Of a stretch of 64,000 nucleotides of DNA, positions 37,120 to 45,776 are shown piece by piece. Origin of the DNA: Arthrobacter sp. MSA 4-2. Lineage in GTDB: Bacteria > Actinomycetota > Actinomycetes > Actinomycetales > Micrococcaceae. Position 1 is the stretch's first letter. Each line of letters starts with the position of its first letter. The notes below the pieces were generated by a model. The model made no database searches. It had not been told where the DNA came from and saw nothing but the letters and a program-made list of their open reading frames with translations. The position numbers and the translations under genes were made by a program. The DNA lies in assembly GCF_016405885.1 (NCBI RefSeq), contig NZ_JAEKGC010000008.1:124001-188000 (forward strand), read 5' to 3'.

Positions 37120-37776
37120 AGCTGGTTCCGTGTGCCTCCCACCGAGGCTCAGCGGTCCACTCCCGGAGGGACGTTCGTCAGGTCACTCTTGCCGACGATG
37201 CCACCGGCCGGGAACGCGCCAGCAAGGCGAGGCGGTCACCCTCGTCCAGGTCGACGAATACAGCGGCAGCGTTCTCGCCCCACCCGGCCCGGCTGCGCGT
37301 GCCAGGAATGGGGACGACGCCCTGAGCGGGGATCCAAGCCAGAACCACCTGGGAAACGCTGGCACCCTTGTCCATGGCGATGCCCCCAAATTCGCTTCAC
37401 CAGGCGCCAGGTGGCGGTGAATATATCCGGCTGGAAGCGCGGCCATCCGGGGCGGACATCCTACGGTGCGGGCCCCCTCAGGTCCCAGACCCCGCCGGTA
37501 GGTACCCCGCTGTCTACCGGCGAAAAGCGACGAGACCGATGCCCAGTTCATCCATCGCCGCCTTACACCGTTACGAAGCACGTCCGCGGTGAACAGCGAA
37601 AACTCGCACCGCACGGCGGCCAGCGGGTGGACGGCATGAGCACGTCGGATCGTCGCGACCGATGCGTCACACAGCCCGATGCGCCGCACCTTGCCCGCCG
37701 TGACAAGTCCAGCCATCGCTCCGCCCGTGTGGCAAAGCGACCGGCCATGTCGATCCCTTCTGGTCGACTGGCCCAC
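37120..37776 (-). pseudogene. Frameshifted aldo/keto reductase gene
   Basis: Pieces of an aldo/keto reductase occur in different minus-strand frames. [18 protein letters not shown] and [18 protein letters not shown] match the middle of the barrel near 37,640-37,720. [20 protein letters not shown] and [14 protein letters not shown] match the C-terminal cofactor-binding part near 37,200-37,350. The N-terminus with the catalytic Tyr is absent. At least two frameshifts separate the blocks, so the gene is dead. Confidence 0.75.
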
Positions 37777-37785
37777 AGTCTGTGC

Positions 37786-38553
37786 TCATCGCCATTGCAC
37801 CAGGGACTGGCTCCATTGGCCAAGCCAGGACTGAAAGCGAAGGGGGAGGATGGTCGCTGCCTCCCCGGGCAGCAGGGTCCTCTCATCCAGGGCCGCCCCG
37901 AAGAAGCGGGCGTGGGGGTCAGTGAGAACTCGGCGTGAATCCTTGCTCTGGCGGAGGCGCCGTCGAATCAGGTCATCAAGACGGAACTGCTCGGGTCCGG
38001 CGACCTCGATCAGGCCGTTCAACGGAGCCCCTGCCGCCACCTGGGCCACCGCCTCAGCTGCATCCTCTGCGGCGACAGGCTGGATCAGGACCGGCGCGAG
38101 ACGCACGCCGCTGCCCTCCGTCGCCGCCCGGGCAATGGTCCCGACGAATTCGTAGAACTGGGTCGAATGCACCACGGAGAAGGGAATCGGGGACTGCCGG
38201 ATAAGGTTCTCCTGTGCCATCTTGGCCCGGAAATAACCGCTCTCCGCCAGCCGCTCCGTGCCCACCGGAGACAGGGTCACGTGGTGGGATACACGCGCCG
38301 CGGCCTCCGCCGACAGGAGGTTGCCCGTTGAACGGGTGAAAAACTCCAGGGTTGCCGCATCATGCAATGACGGCGGATTGGAGGCATCCACGACGGCCTG
38401 GGCGCCATCCAGGGCCTCCGCAAGGCCACGGCGGGTAAGAGTGTCGACTCCCGTCCGTGGGGAAGCGGCCACGGCATCGTGCCCGTGCTCCGCCAGTTTG
38501 TCGACGACTTCCGAGCCAATCATTCCGGTGCCGCCAATGACAACGATTCTCAC
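37786..38553 (-). CDS. NmrA-like NAD(P)-binding protein (copy 2)
   Basis: This 255-residue relative of the copies at 20622 and 40532 starts at a GTG (VRIVVIGGTGMIGSEV) behind a GAGGAGAG ribosome site. It shares the GTERLAESGYFRAKMAQE and VVHSTQFYEFV segments but is more diverged than the other two are from each other. The family binds NAD(P)H and often acts as a redox sensor or atypical reductase/epimerase. An ECF41-type promoter lies about 81 bp upstream of the start codon. Confidence 0.85.
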   Translation of the reverse strand: MRIVVIGGTGMIGSEVVDKLAEHGHDAVAASPRTGVDTLTRRGLAEALDGAQAVVDASNPPSLHDAATLEFFTRSTGNLLSAEAAARVSHHVTLSPVGTERLAESGYFRAKMAQENLIRQSPIPFSVVHSTQFYEFVGTIARAATEGSGVRLAPVLIQPVAAEDAAEAVAQVAAGAPLNGLIEVAGPEQFRLDDLIRRRLRQSKDSRRVLTDPHARFFGAALDERTLLPGEAATILPLRFQSWLGQWSQSLVQWR

Positions 38554-38633
38554 AGCCGACCTCTCCTCAAGTCCCGGCCGTCGGTATCCACGGTGATAAG
38601 GCCATGGACAGGACAGCTTCCGATACAGATATA

Positions 38634-38660
38634 GACAGCACCGCACTCCGCTTTGTGACA
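38634..38660 (-). promoter_or_regulatory. ECF41-type promoter of NmrA copy 2
   Basis: TGTCACA (38660-38654), 16 nt, TGTC (38637-38634), followed by TATATC on the minus strand. Spacing and both boxes fit the shared pattern. Confidence 0.75.
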
Positions 38661-38680
38661 ACCGGTGAGCGCAGGGAGCC

Positions 38681-38959
38681 GTGCCCTACGCCTTCCTCCG
38701 CTCCACGCAGTTCTTCGAATTCGTGCACGACCTCGTCGGCTGGAACACCGATGTTCAAGGCACCGTAAGGCTCCCCTCGAAGCAGATACAATTCGTCGCT
38801 GTCGATGATGTCGTCACGGCGCTTCCCGGCATCACTACGTCCACAGGCGTGCGCCGCCTCGTCGAGATAGGCGGCACCGACGTCTTCACCATCGGCGAGG
38901 CTGAAGCTGCGGATGTCGGGGCGTCCGGTGGCATGGAAGTGTGCAGTTGCGTGCCGTGA
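38681..38959 (+). pseudogene. Fragment of a fourth NmrA-like gene
   Basis: The plus-strand frame reads PYAFLRSTQFFEFVHDLVG, then QFVAVDDVVTALPGI and RLVEIGGTDVFTIGE. This lines up with the middle and C-terminal parts of the intact NmrA-like proteins (PYSIVHATQFFEFVKSIAQ, IAAEDVATAVART, HEIAGPEEFTLDD). The Rossmann N-terminus is missing and the end is unrelated. It lies opposite in direction to NmrA copy 2. Confidence 0.7.
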
Positions 38960-39175
38960 CGGCGAATCGTCGCAGCAGCCGATATCTCCGCACCGGACGC
39001 ATCGACGGAGGTGGATCCACCAACCGTCGTCACGCAGGCATTCAACCATCGCCTGTGGCGGCGGCATACGAGCTGGTGTCCGCAGAATGGTTTCATGGTG
39101 TCTCGTATCCTGAAACACCCTGGGTGTCTGGCATCGAGCGGGGCATCGTGTCGGCGCCGCCGGCGGAAGGTGCGC

Positions 39176-40204
39176 TCATGCCCGGCTGCCTGCAGATGGC
39201 ATGAGACCCGAGCCGACCAGATGTGTAAGGTCGACGAGGCGATTGGAGAAGCCCCACTCGTTGTCATACCAGGCGACGATTTTGACTTGGTTGCCGACGG
39301 CTTTGGTGAGCCCTGCGTCGAAGATGGATGATGAGGGGTTCTCCACGATATCGGAAGAGACGATGGGGTCTTCCGTGTAGGTGAGATAAGCCTTCATTGG
39401 CCCCTCTGCCGCCGCTTTGAAGGCGGCGTTGATCTCCTCTTCGGATACTTCCCGGCTCAGGGTTGCTGTCAGATCGGTGGCGGAGCCGACGGGTACCGGT
39501 ACCCGCATGGCGTATCCGTCGATCTTTCCGTTGAGTTCTGGCATGACGACGCCGATAGCTCGTGCTGCTCCCGTGGAGGTTGGCACCATGTTGATGGCTG
39601 CGGCGCGGGCCCGGCGGAGGTCTTTGTGGGGTCCGTCGTGGAGGTTCTGGTCTGCGGTGTATGCGTGGATGGTGGTCATGAGTGCACGTTCGATCCCGAA
39701 TGCCTCATGAAGAACCTTGGCAATCGTTCCTACGGAGTTCGTCGTGCATGAAGCGTTGGAGATGATGTGGTGCTTTCCGGGCTCGTACTGGTCGTCGTTT
39801 ACCCCCAGCAGGAGCGTGATGTCCTCGCCCGTGGACGGCGCGGAGATGATGACCTTTTTCGCTCCTGCCGCCAGGTGCCGTGCGGCGTCAGAACCCTTGG
39901 TGAAGAACCCCGTGGACTCGATGACGACATCAACCTTCAGCGCCGCCCAGGGCAGATCGACGGGATTCTTCTGCCTGAACACTTGGATCGAGTGGCCGCC
40001 GACAAGCAGGCGACCCTCCTCGTGCGTGATGGGTTCGGAGAGTTTGCCGCCGACGGAGTCGTAGCGCAGCAGGTGGGCAAGCGTTTCAGGGTCTGCGAGG
40101 TCGTTGACGGCTACTACCTCGAAAGATGCGTTCTGTTGGAGAGCTGCCCGGAGGAAGCTGCGGCCTATACGACCGAAGCCATTGATGGCGACGCGCACTG
40201 TCAT
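39176..40204 (-). CDS. gap: Type I glyceraldehyde-3-phosphate dehydrogenase
   Basis: This 342-residue protein is the classical glycolytic enzyme, converting glyceraldehyde 3-phosphate with NAD+ and phosphate to 1,3-bisphosphoglycerate. NGFGRIG binds NAD near residues 8-14. The catalytic Cys is at about 153 (SNASCTTN), with the catalytic His in TTIHAYT and phosphate-binding residues in NMVPTSTGAA. Asp35 (VNDLAD) suggests NAD rather than NADP preference. It stands alone with no pgk or tpi beside it and no ECF41-type promoter, so it may be a second, accessory copy of the enzyme. Confidence 0.95.
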   Translation of the reverse strand: MTVRVAINGFGRIGRSFLRAALQQNASFEVVAVNDLADPETLAHLLRYDSVGGKLSEPITHEEGRLLVGGHSIQVFRQKNPVDLPWAALKVDVVIESTGFFTKGSDAARHLAAGAKKVIISAPSTGEDITLLLGVNDDQYEPGKHHIISNASCTTNSVGTIAKVLHEAFGIERALMTTIHAYTADQNLHDGPHKDLRRARAAAINMVPTSTGAARAIGVVMPELNGKIDGYAMRVPVPVGSATDLTATLSREVSEEEINAAFKAAAEGPMKAYLTYTEDPIVSSDIVENPSSSIFDAGLTKAVGNQVKIVAWYDNEWGFSNRLVDLTHLVGSGLMPSAGSRA

Positions 40205-40400
40205 GATGCTTTCCTTGCGGTTGATGGGATAGGTGGTTTCCCCGGGTGCCCGCTTGATGCGGCGGGCCCGGCCTGTACCGCGCGTATTTGCTACGCGGTG
40301 CCGCGGATGAAGTCCGGTGATCGGCGTATCTCGTAGTGGTCCTTCCGTGTCAGGGGTTTGATTCGCCCGGCGACGGGCGGTCCAGGCATAGGTCAGAAAG

Positions 40401-40420
40401 GCGTGCCGGTTGTGGCACGC
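40401..40420 (-). terminator. Probable terminator after NmrA copy 3
   Basis: GCGTGCC and GGCACGC form a 7-bp stem with a 6-nt loop, about 110 bp beyond the stop of the minus-strand NmrA copy 3 and followed by CTTTCT. A second hairpin (CGCCCG-GCGA-CGGGCG, 40364-40379) lies between it and the gap gene. Confidence 0.5.
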
Positions 40421-40531
40421 GAAAGACCGGGGTGCCGCCGGCGCCGGCGAAAGGAAATCGTGTCATCGGCGCCGGTGGAGGGGTGGCCGCGGTCAGGCCT
40501 TCCGGGTAGGGAGAACTACGCCCGGTAGCGG

Positions 40532-41290
40532 CTATTTTCCCTGGGGCACGGGCTCCTTGAGCCATTCCTCGAACCGGGTGGTGAACAGGGTGGCGTCCGG
40601 CCCTGGCACGAGGGTGGTGTCGGCCAGTTCCATGCCGAAGTACGGGGCGTGGGGGTCGGCCACCACGATGCGGGAATCGCCGCGTGCGGCCAGCCCCTGG
40701 CGGATCAATTCATCGAGCTTGAATTCCTCGGGCCCGGCGATCTCGTGGGTTCCATTGAGGGGTTCACCGACGCTGGTACGCCCGACGGCTGTTGCGACGT
40801 CCTCGGCTGCCATGGGCCGGATGGAGACCGGGGCAAGGTGGACCTCGTCGCCGATGGTTGCGGCCTGGGCGATGCTCTTCACGAATTCGAAGAACTGCGT
40901 TGCATGGACGATGGAGTAGGGGACCGGGCCTTCCTTGATGAGCTTTTCCTGGGCGATCTTCGCCCGGAAGTACCCGCTGGCGGCCATTCGCTCGGTGCCG
41001 ACGACAGACAGCGCAACGTGGTGGCGGACTCCGGCCCGGACTTCCGCTGCCAGGAGGTTGCTGGTGGAGGTCTCAAAGAAGTTCAGGACGGCTTCATCTT
41101 CGAAGGACGGTGAATTTGACACGTCAATGACAACCTGTGCACCCTCGAGGACCTCGGCCAGTCCTTCTCCGGTGAGCGTGTCCACTCCGGTGTTGGGTGA
41201 GGCCGAGACCGCTTCGTGTCCGTGTTCGGTGAGCTTCGTGACGAGCTTCGAGCCGATCAGGCCGCTGCCGCCGATAACAACAATTTTCAT
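40532..41290 (-). CDS. NmrA-like NAD(P)-binding protein (copy 3)
   Basis: This 252-residue protein resembles copy 1 almost residue for residue (MKIVVIGGSGLIGSKLVTKL; GTERMAASGYFRAKIAQEKL). The similarity extends into the promoter region, so this is a recent segmental duplication. It is divergent from the intact ECF41 sigma gene, the classic arrangement for the oxidoreductase/epimerase partners of this sigma group. Role and substrate are unknown; a redox- or cofactor-linked function is likely. Confidence 0.88.
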   Translation of the reverse strand: MKIVVIGGSGLIGSKLVTKLTEHGHEAVSASPNTGVDTLTGEGLAEVLEGAQVVIDVSNSPSFEDEAVLNFFETSTSNLLAAEVRAGVRHHVALSVVGTERMAASGYFRAKIAQEKLIKEGPVPYSIVHATQFFEFVKSIAQAATIGDEVHLAPVSIRPMAAEDVATAVGRTSVGEPLNGTHEIAGPEEFKLDELIRQGLAARGDSRIVVADPHAPYFGMELADTTLVPGPDATLFTTRFEEWLKEPVPQGK

Positions 41291-41377
41291 TCTTGGTCCT
41301 TTCATCGTCCGATCTGGGTGCAGCGCTTCGCGCTGTCCGTTCACCCCGGAGGGTGGAATCGGATCCGGTACAGGTAT

Positions 41378-41404
41378 GACAAGGGGTCTCTGGCTTTTGT
41401 GACA
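41378..41404 (-). promoter_or_regulatory. ECF41-type promoter of NmrA copy 3
   Basis: TGTCACA (41404-41398), 16 nt, TGTC (41381-41378), followed by ATACC on the minus strand. The -10 region and flank are the same as for copy 1 (TGTCATACC). Confidence 0.78.
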
Positions 41405-41573
41405 CCGTTCTGCCCGGCTGGCTCTGACGGAAAGCAGGAAGGAGTCCCTGATGGAGCTCCTAGCTTCGGCTGTGGCCGGGCTACCAACGAAAACCGGGAT
41501 CCGGTAGTGGGTGTGACAGCCGGGCGGCCGGTCTCACGTGATAGACGCTGCGTAGGTAGGGACTTGCAGCATG

Positions 41574-41600
41574 TGTCACGTTTGGCGTTCCTGTCTTGTC
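41574..41600 (+). promoter_or_regulatory. ECF41-type promoter of the sigma gene
   Basis: TGTCACG (41574-41580), 16 nt, TGTC (41597-41600). It precedes the intact ECF41 gene by about 50 bp, which implies positive autoregulation, as reported for ECF41 factors. Confidence 0.75.
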
Positions 41601-41651
41601 CTTGTTAACGGGAGGGAATCCCGATCGAGGACTGTTGTCGTTGGGAGTGGT

Positions 41652-42659
41652 ATGTCGGGGTATGGATCGGGCAGCACCGAAGGTCGACGTCATCGGATGC
41701 CGGACGGGTCAGACGATTCCGGAGGGCACGGACTGCGGGCAGGCGATGAAGCCCGCGGAAAATCCGGGGAGTTCCTGCCAGCCGGGGGTTCAGGGAGTTT
41801 GGATGAAGCTGAGGCGGTCTTCGCACTCCACCGGGGCCGGCTCTTTGGGATTGCTTATCGGATGCTCGGAAGCGCATCGGATGCTGAGGACATCGTCCAG
41901 GACGTATGGGAGCGGTGGCAGACCTGTGACCGGTCAGAGGTGCGGGAACCGGGAGCGTTCCTTGCGACGATATCGACGCGGCTTGCGATCAACGTGTCCC
42001 AGTCGGCGCATTCCCGGCGTGAAACGTACATCGGTCCGTGGCTTCCTGAACCCGTGAACACGGAGTCCGACCCCGCACTGGGTGCCGAACGAGGTGAGGC
42101 GCTCGGCTTCGCAATCCTGCTGCTGCTGGAGAAGTTGACTCCGACGGAACGAGCCGCCTACATTCTCCGCGAAGCGTTCGATTATCCCTACCGGCAGATC
42201 GCGCAGATTGTGCTGATGAAGGAACCCGCCGTCCGGCAGCTCGTGTCCCGGGCGCGCAAGCGTCTTGTCTCGGAGCGGCATGTGCCGGTCGCGCCCACCG
42301 AGCAAAAGCGCCTTCTGACGGCGTTCCTGCGTGCGGCTCAAAACGGTGATGTCACTGCGCTCGAGGACCTTTTCGCGCAGGATGTCGTGAGCTACTCCGA
42401 CGGCAACGGCGTGAAACTGGCCGCCCGAATTCCTGTGAAGGGCCGGGCCCGCGTCGCTCGGTTCATCGCGTCCTTCTCCTCCCACTTCTGGAATGGCAAG
42501 ACCGTCGGATGGGTCGAGCTCAATGGTCAACCGTCAGCCGTTCTTATGGAGGACGGGCAGGCGACAACGGCTATCGCCATCACTGTAGGTCCAACCGGAA
42601 TCGCACAGCTGATGTGGATGATGAGCCCCCAAAAGCTGCACCGGATCCATCCTGCGTGA
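41652..42659 (+). CDS. ECF41-family RNA polymerase sigma factor with SnoaL-like extension
   Basis: This sigma factor of about 335 residues begins with an unusual Gly/Ser-rich N-terminus. Region 2 follows (FGIAYRMLGSASDAEDIVQ, DVWERW), then the ECF41 linker motif WLPEP, region 4 (LTPTERAAYILREAFDYPYR, LVSRARKRL) and a SnoaL-like C-terminal domain with DGNGVK at the DGGGR position and SPQKL at the NPDKL position. In studied ECF41 proteins this domain replaces a separate anti-sigma factor and tunes activity. ATG 41652 follows a GGGAG site and lies after the autoregulatory promoter. It is the only complete, canonical ECF41 gene here and the best candidate to drive all ten promoters. Confidence 0.92.
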   Translation: MSGYGSGSTEGRRHRMPDGSDDSGGHGLRAGDEARGKSGEFLPAGGSGSLDEAEAVFALHRGRLFGIAYRMLGSASDAEDIVQDVWERWQTCDRSEVREPGAFLATISTRLAINVSQSAHSRRETYIGPWLPEPVNTESDPALGAERGEALGFAILLLLEKLTPTERAAYILREAFDYPYRQIAQIVLMKEPAVRQLVSRARKRLVSERHVPVAPTEQKRLLTAFLRAAQNGDVTALEDLFAQDVVSYSDGNGVKLAARIPVKGRARVARFIASFSSHFWNGKTVGWVELNGQPSAVLMEDGQATTAIAITVGPTGIAQLMWMMSPQKLHRIHPA

Positions 42660-42703
42660 GGTTCACCGCACGCATCTCCCGGACAACCTGAGACGAGAAG
42701 CCC

Positions 42704-43621
42704 TTGCACGATGACGAGCACGACGACAACAGCGCGCCCTATTCACAGGACCTTGAAGGCGAAAGGCAACGGTTAGCTGGCATCGCGTTCCGGATGCTCG
42801 GATTGAGTTTCGAGGCGAACCTCGCTGTGGCGGAGGCGTTCGAACGGTGGCTGAACCTTACTTCCGAGGAACGGGCGGATATCGGCTCGCCCCAGGAGTG
42901 GCTGACCGAAGCGGTTTCCAAAGTGTGTCTTGAGCGTCTGAGTGTTAAGCCATCGCGCCGGGCCGGCTATCGGGGGAACTGGTTGCCCGAGCCAGTGCCC
43001 TTCCCACCCCTTGAGGAGCTCTCGTCGGGTCAAAACCCGAAAGACCGCTATACGCTCGACGAATCCGTGAACATGCTGCTCATGGTGGTGCTTGACTCCC
43101 TGACCGCTGGAGAGCGGGTCGCTTTCATCCTCCACGATGTTTTTGGGGTTGGTTATAAAGAGATAGCGGATGTCGTCGGACGATCACCTGTAGAGACGCG
43201 CCGGCTCGCGAAGTCAGCACGCCTTCACATTCAGGACCGCCGGAAAAACGAGGTGTCGGCAGAACGCCAACGCCAGATGGTCCTCAATCTCCTGAAGGCA
43301 TGCGAGGCACGGGACGAACATGCCGTGGGCTGCATGCTCCATCCCCTGGTGACGCTTCTGGTCGACAGCGGGGGCAAGGGCCGTGCCGTAGCAGGACCGG
43401 TCGAGGGCGCGGAAGCCGCATCCCGCAAGCTGATCCAGATGCTGATAGAGGCTCCGGTGATGACCGTGTCCGCCCGTTCAGTCAATGGTGGATCCGGGCT
43501 CGTCTTCAGGCATGCCGAACGCGTAATCGGTGTGCTCAGCGTAAATGTGGAAGCCGACAAGATCATCAACATTTGGATAGTCACCAACCCGGACAAGCTG
43601 GAGCAGTGGAACACCTCCTAA
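42704..43621 (+). CDS. Diverged ECF41-like sigma factor paralogue
   Basis: This 305-residue protein has the full ECF41 layout and motifs: WLPEP in the linker (GNWLPEPVPF), GGKGR near the DGGGR position and a perfect NPDKL near the end. Region 4 is moderately kept (VFGVGYKEIADVVG). Region 2 has lost its acidic signature, reading SFEANLAVAEAFERW where active members have AEAEDVVQDTWIRW. It starts at TTG 42704, 44 bp after the intact sigma gene, so the two are co-transcribed. It may bind RNA polymerase or DNA poorly and act as a modulator, or recognise different promoters. Confidence 0.8.
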   Translation: MHDDEHDDNSAPYSQDLEGERQRLAGIAFRMLGLSFEANLAVAEAFERWLNLTSEERADIGSPQEWLTEAVSKVCLERLSVKPSRRAGYRGNWLPEPVPFPPLEELSSGQNPKDRYTLDESVNMLLMVVLDSLTAGERVAFILHDVFGVGYKEIADVVGRSPVETRRLAKSARLHIQDRRKNEVSAERQRQMVLNLLKACEARDEHAVGCMLHPLVTLLVDSGGKGRAVAGPVEGAEAASRKLIQMLIEAPVMTVSARSVNGGSGLVFRHAERVIGVLSVNVEADKIINIWIVTNPDKLEQWNTS

Positions 43622-43986
43622 CCTGGGACACACTGATTACCCTTGTTAATGCAGCTCCGCGGCGTGAGTAGCCAGGGCTGCGGTATGCAGCATCCGGATG
43701 ACTCTGGTCGTCGCAGCCGTGGTCCCCCGGTGGGGACCGTGTGTTCAAGAGCCATGCCGAGCTGGTTCTCACAACGTATTGCCGCCGCTTCACGCCGGCC
43801 GCTCTATGCGGCCCGGCCCGCGACGCTGATGGTGCCCGGTGGGGAGGTGACAACTCATCAGAAGCCTCATTATGTGCCGTGAGACAGTTGATGCCATTGG
43901 ATGCTCGTGCACTGCTTCCTCGGTCCTTTCGTCATTTCACGAGCCGTCGTGAGGGGATTATTGATTGCGATCGGCCTTCGAAGCAG
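43622..43986. other. Gene-free convergent intergenic stretch
   Basis: The stretch between the convergent sigma paralogue and cytochrome b copy 2 has only frames without recognisable features. No strong hairpin was spotted. Confidence 0.4.
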
Positions 43987-45654
43987 CTACCGGGAATCAC
44001 TTCCGGGGGTTGGTGCCAGTGCTTCGGCGTCAAGACGATCCGATAGTTCCTGCCGGTACAGTTCCGCCGGTCCCTTCCCGAGTTGCGCCGGTGTTGCCGG
44101 GTCCATCCTGTACTCGAAAAACCACCCCGAGGCCCGCATGCGTAGCCTCTGCACGATGGAGCGTCGTTGCACTGAATCTCCGGAGGCTGCTGGGTGCAGT
44201 GGGGCCGATGGATCGTAGCTCACAAGCTTCCAGCGTTCGTACGCAGTCACGGGTTGGTGCACTTCGACGAATTCGCCGTGTGGCAGGCGGACTATTCGAC
44301 CGGTCTCTCGGCCGTGGATCACAATTTCGCGGTCCTTCCTTTGAAGGGCGAGGCAGACTCTGCGGGTGACGGCAAACGCCATGACCGGGCCGAGGACCAG
44401 AAGGACCTGATAAGCGTGGAGGAGGTCCTCCAAAGCGAGAGAGAGAGCCCGCGCGGCCACGTCGGCGCTGCCCGCGGCCCAGAGCACACCAACAAAGCCC
44501 AGACCGGCCGCGCCGATGGCGGTGCGTGTGGGGTTGTTGCGGGGGCGCTCCAAGAGGTGGTGCTCGGTGGTGTCGGCGCTGATCCAGCGCTCCAGGAATG
44601 GGTAGGCGGTGACGGCCAGGAGGAATAGCCCGACGACGGTCATCGGTGCCAGCAGCGCCAGGGAAACTGTTCCGCCCATGACAGTGATTTCCCATCCCGG
44701 TGGCACCAGGCGCAGTGCACCGTCGATGAATCCGAAGTACCAATCCGGTTGGGATCCTGCGCCGGCATTACCGGGGTCGGACGGACCGTACAGCCAGATG
44801 GGATTGATCGTCGCGGTCCCCCCGATGAGCAAGATGAACCCGGAAAGGACGAACATGAATCCGGCGCTCTTCGCCGCCCGGGTCGGCAGCAGGGGCTCAC
44901 CGACAATGCTTCGATCGCTGCACCCGGGTCCGGGGAACTGCATTGGTTTGTGCAGCAGGGCCAGTGCGGCCCGGACTGCTGCGAGGCTGATAATCCCAAG
45001 GGGAAGGATGAGAACATGCAGGGTGGTGAGCCGGCTCAGGATCACCTGGCCCGGGTAGGGGCCGCCGAAGACGAAATAGCTCAGTGACGAGCCGATCACG
45101 GGAATAGCTTTGAAGGTGCCGTCCATGATCAGCAGGCTCAATCCTGAGAGCATGTCATCGGGCAGTATGTACCCTGTCAGCCCAGTGGCCAGACTTGCCA
45201 GGAAGATGCCGATCAGCACGACCCATGCGGCCTGCCTGGGCTTCCGGAATGCTCCTGTGAAGAACACTCTCAGGATATGCATAACCAGTGCCACCATGAA
45301 GAGCAGGCCCGCCCAGTGGTGTGCCTGGCGCATCAGAAGTCCGCCGCGGACGTCGAATGACAGGTCGAGAGTGGAGTGGAGTGCCCGGGACATTTCCACG
45401 CCGATGAGCGGTGCATAACTGCCCTGATACCGGACTGTTTCCATGGATGGTGTGTAAAAGAAGGTGAGAAACGCCCCGGTCAGCAGCAGCACCACAAATG
45501 AGTAGATCGCCACCTCACCGAACATGAGGGACCAGTGGGTGGGTACGGCCTTATTGGTGCCCCATTTCATGATCGAGCTGTAGCGGGTCTGTGATTTGCC
45601 CAAAGCGTTCAAACGGCGGATCACTGTGCGGGGCCAGGTGCTGGTGGAAGTCAT
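43987..45654 (-). CDS. Stand-alone QcrB-like cytochrome b (copy 2)
   Basis: This 555-residue paralogue of copy 1 keeps the helix B histidines (AHHWAGLLFMVALVMH), FFTGAFRKPR, the PDWYFGF Qo motif and the long tail (CLALQRKDREIVIHG). In helix D the first histidine is present (TLHVLILPLG), but the residue 15 further on is Arg (codon at 44971-44973), replacing the second haem ligand. It lies 122 bp after an NDH-2 gene on the same strand and is probably co-transcribed from the ECF41-type promoter at 47129. NDH-2 reduces quinone and a cytochrome b could exchange electrons with it, but the missing ligand argues against ordinary bc-complex work. Confidence 0.85.
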   Translation of the reverse strand: MTSTSTWPRTVIRRLNALGKSQTRYSSIMKWGTNKAVPTHWSLMFGEVAIYSFVVLLLTGAFLTFFYTPSMETVRYQGSYAPLIGVEMSRALHSTLDLSFDVRGGLLMRQAHHWAGLLFMVALVMHILRVFFTGAFRKPRQAAWVVLIGIFLASLATGLTGYILPDDMLSGLSLLIMDGTFKAIPVIGSSLSYFVFGGPYPGQVILSRLTTLHVLILPLGIISLAAVRAALALLHKPMQFPGPGCSDRSIVGEPLLPTRAAKSAGFMFVLSGFILLIGGTATINPIWLYGPSDPGNAGAGSQPDWYFGFIDGALRLVPPGWEITVMGGTVSLALLAPMTVVGLFLLAVTAYPFLERWISADTTEHHLLERPRNNPTRTAIGAAGLGFVGVLWAAGSADVAARALSLALEDLLHAYQVLLVLGPVMAFAVTRRVCLALQRKDREIVIHGRETGRIVRLPHGEFVEVHQPVTAYERWKLVSYDPSAPLHPAASGDSVQRRSIVQRLRMRASGWFFEYRMDPATPAQLGKGPAELYRQELSDRLDAEALAPTPGSDSR

Positions 45655-45776
45655 TTTAAGTCCTCGGCTTTGGGCCGGTCAGGTCTACGGATGGGAGGGG
45701 CCCTCTCCAGCCGGGGCGAGGTGCAGCTGGCGGGCGCAAGCGGTGTCGTGCCGCCGTAAGTCTGTTGCGGTGCCGA

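Noticed and set aside
41490-41520. Eleventh ECF41-like site (TGTCACA, 16 nt, GGTT on the minus strand)
   Set aside because: The last box base is wrong and the better promoter for the same gene lies at 41378-41404.
44030-44743. Second long minus-strand frame within cytochrome b copy 2
   Set aside because: It is an out-of-frame shadow of the cytochrome b gene with arginine/proline/histidine-rich composition.
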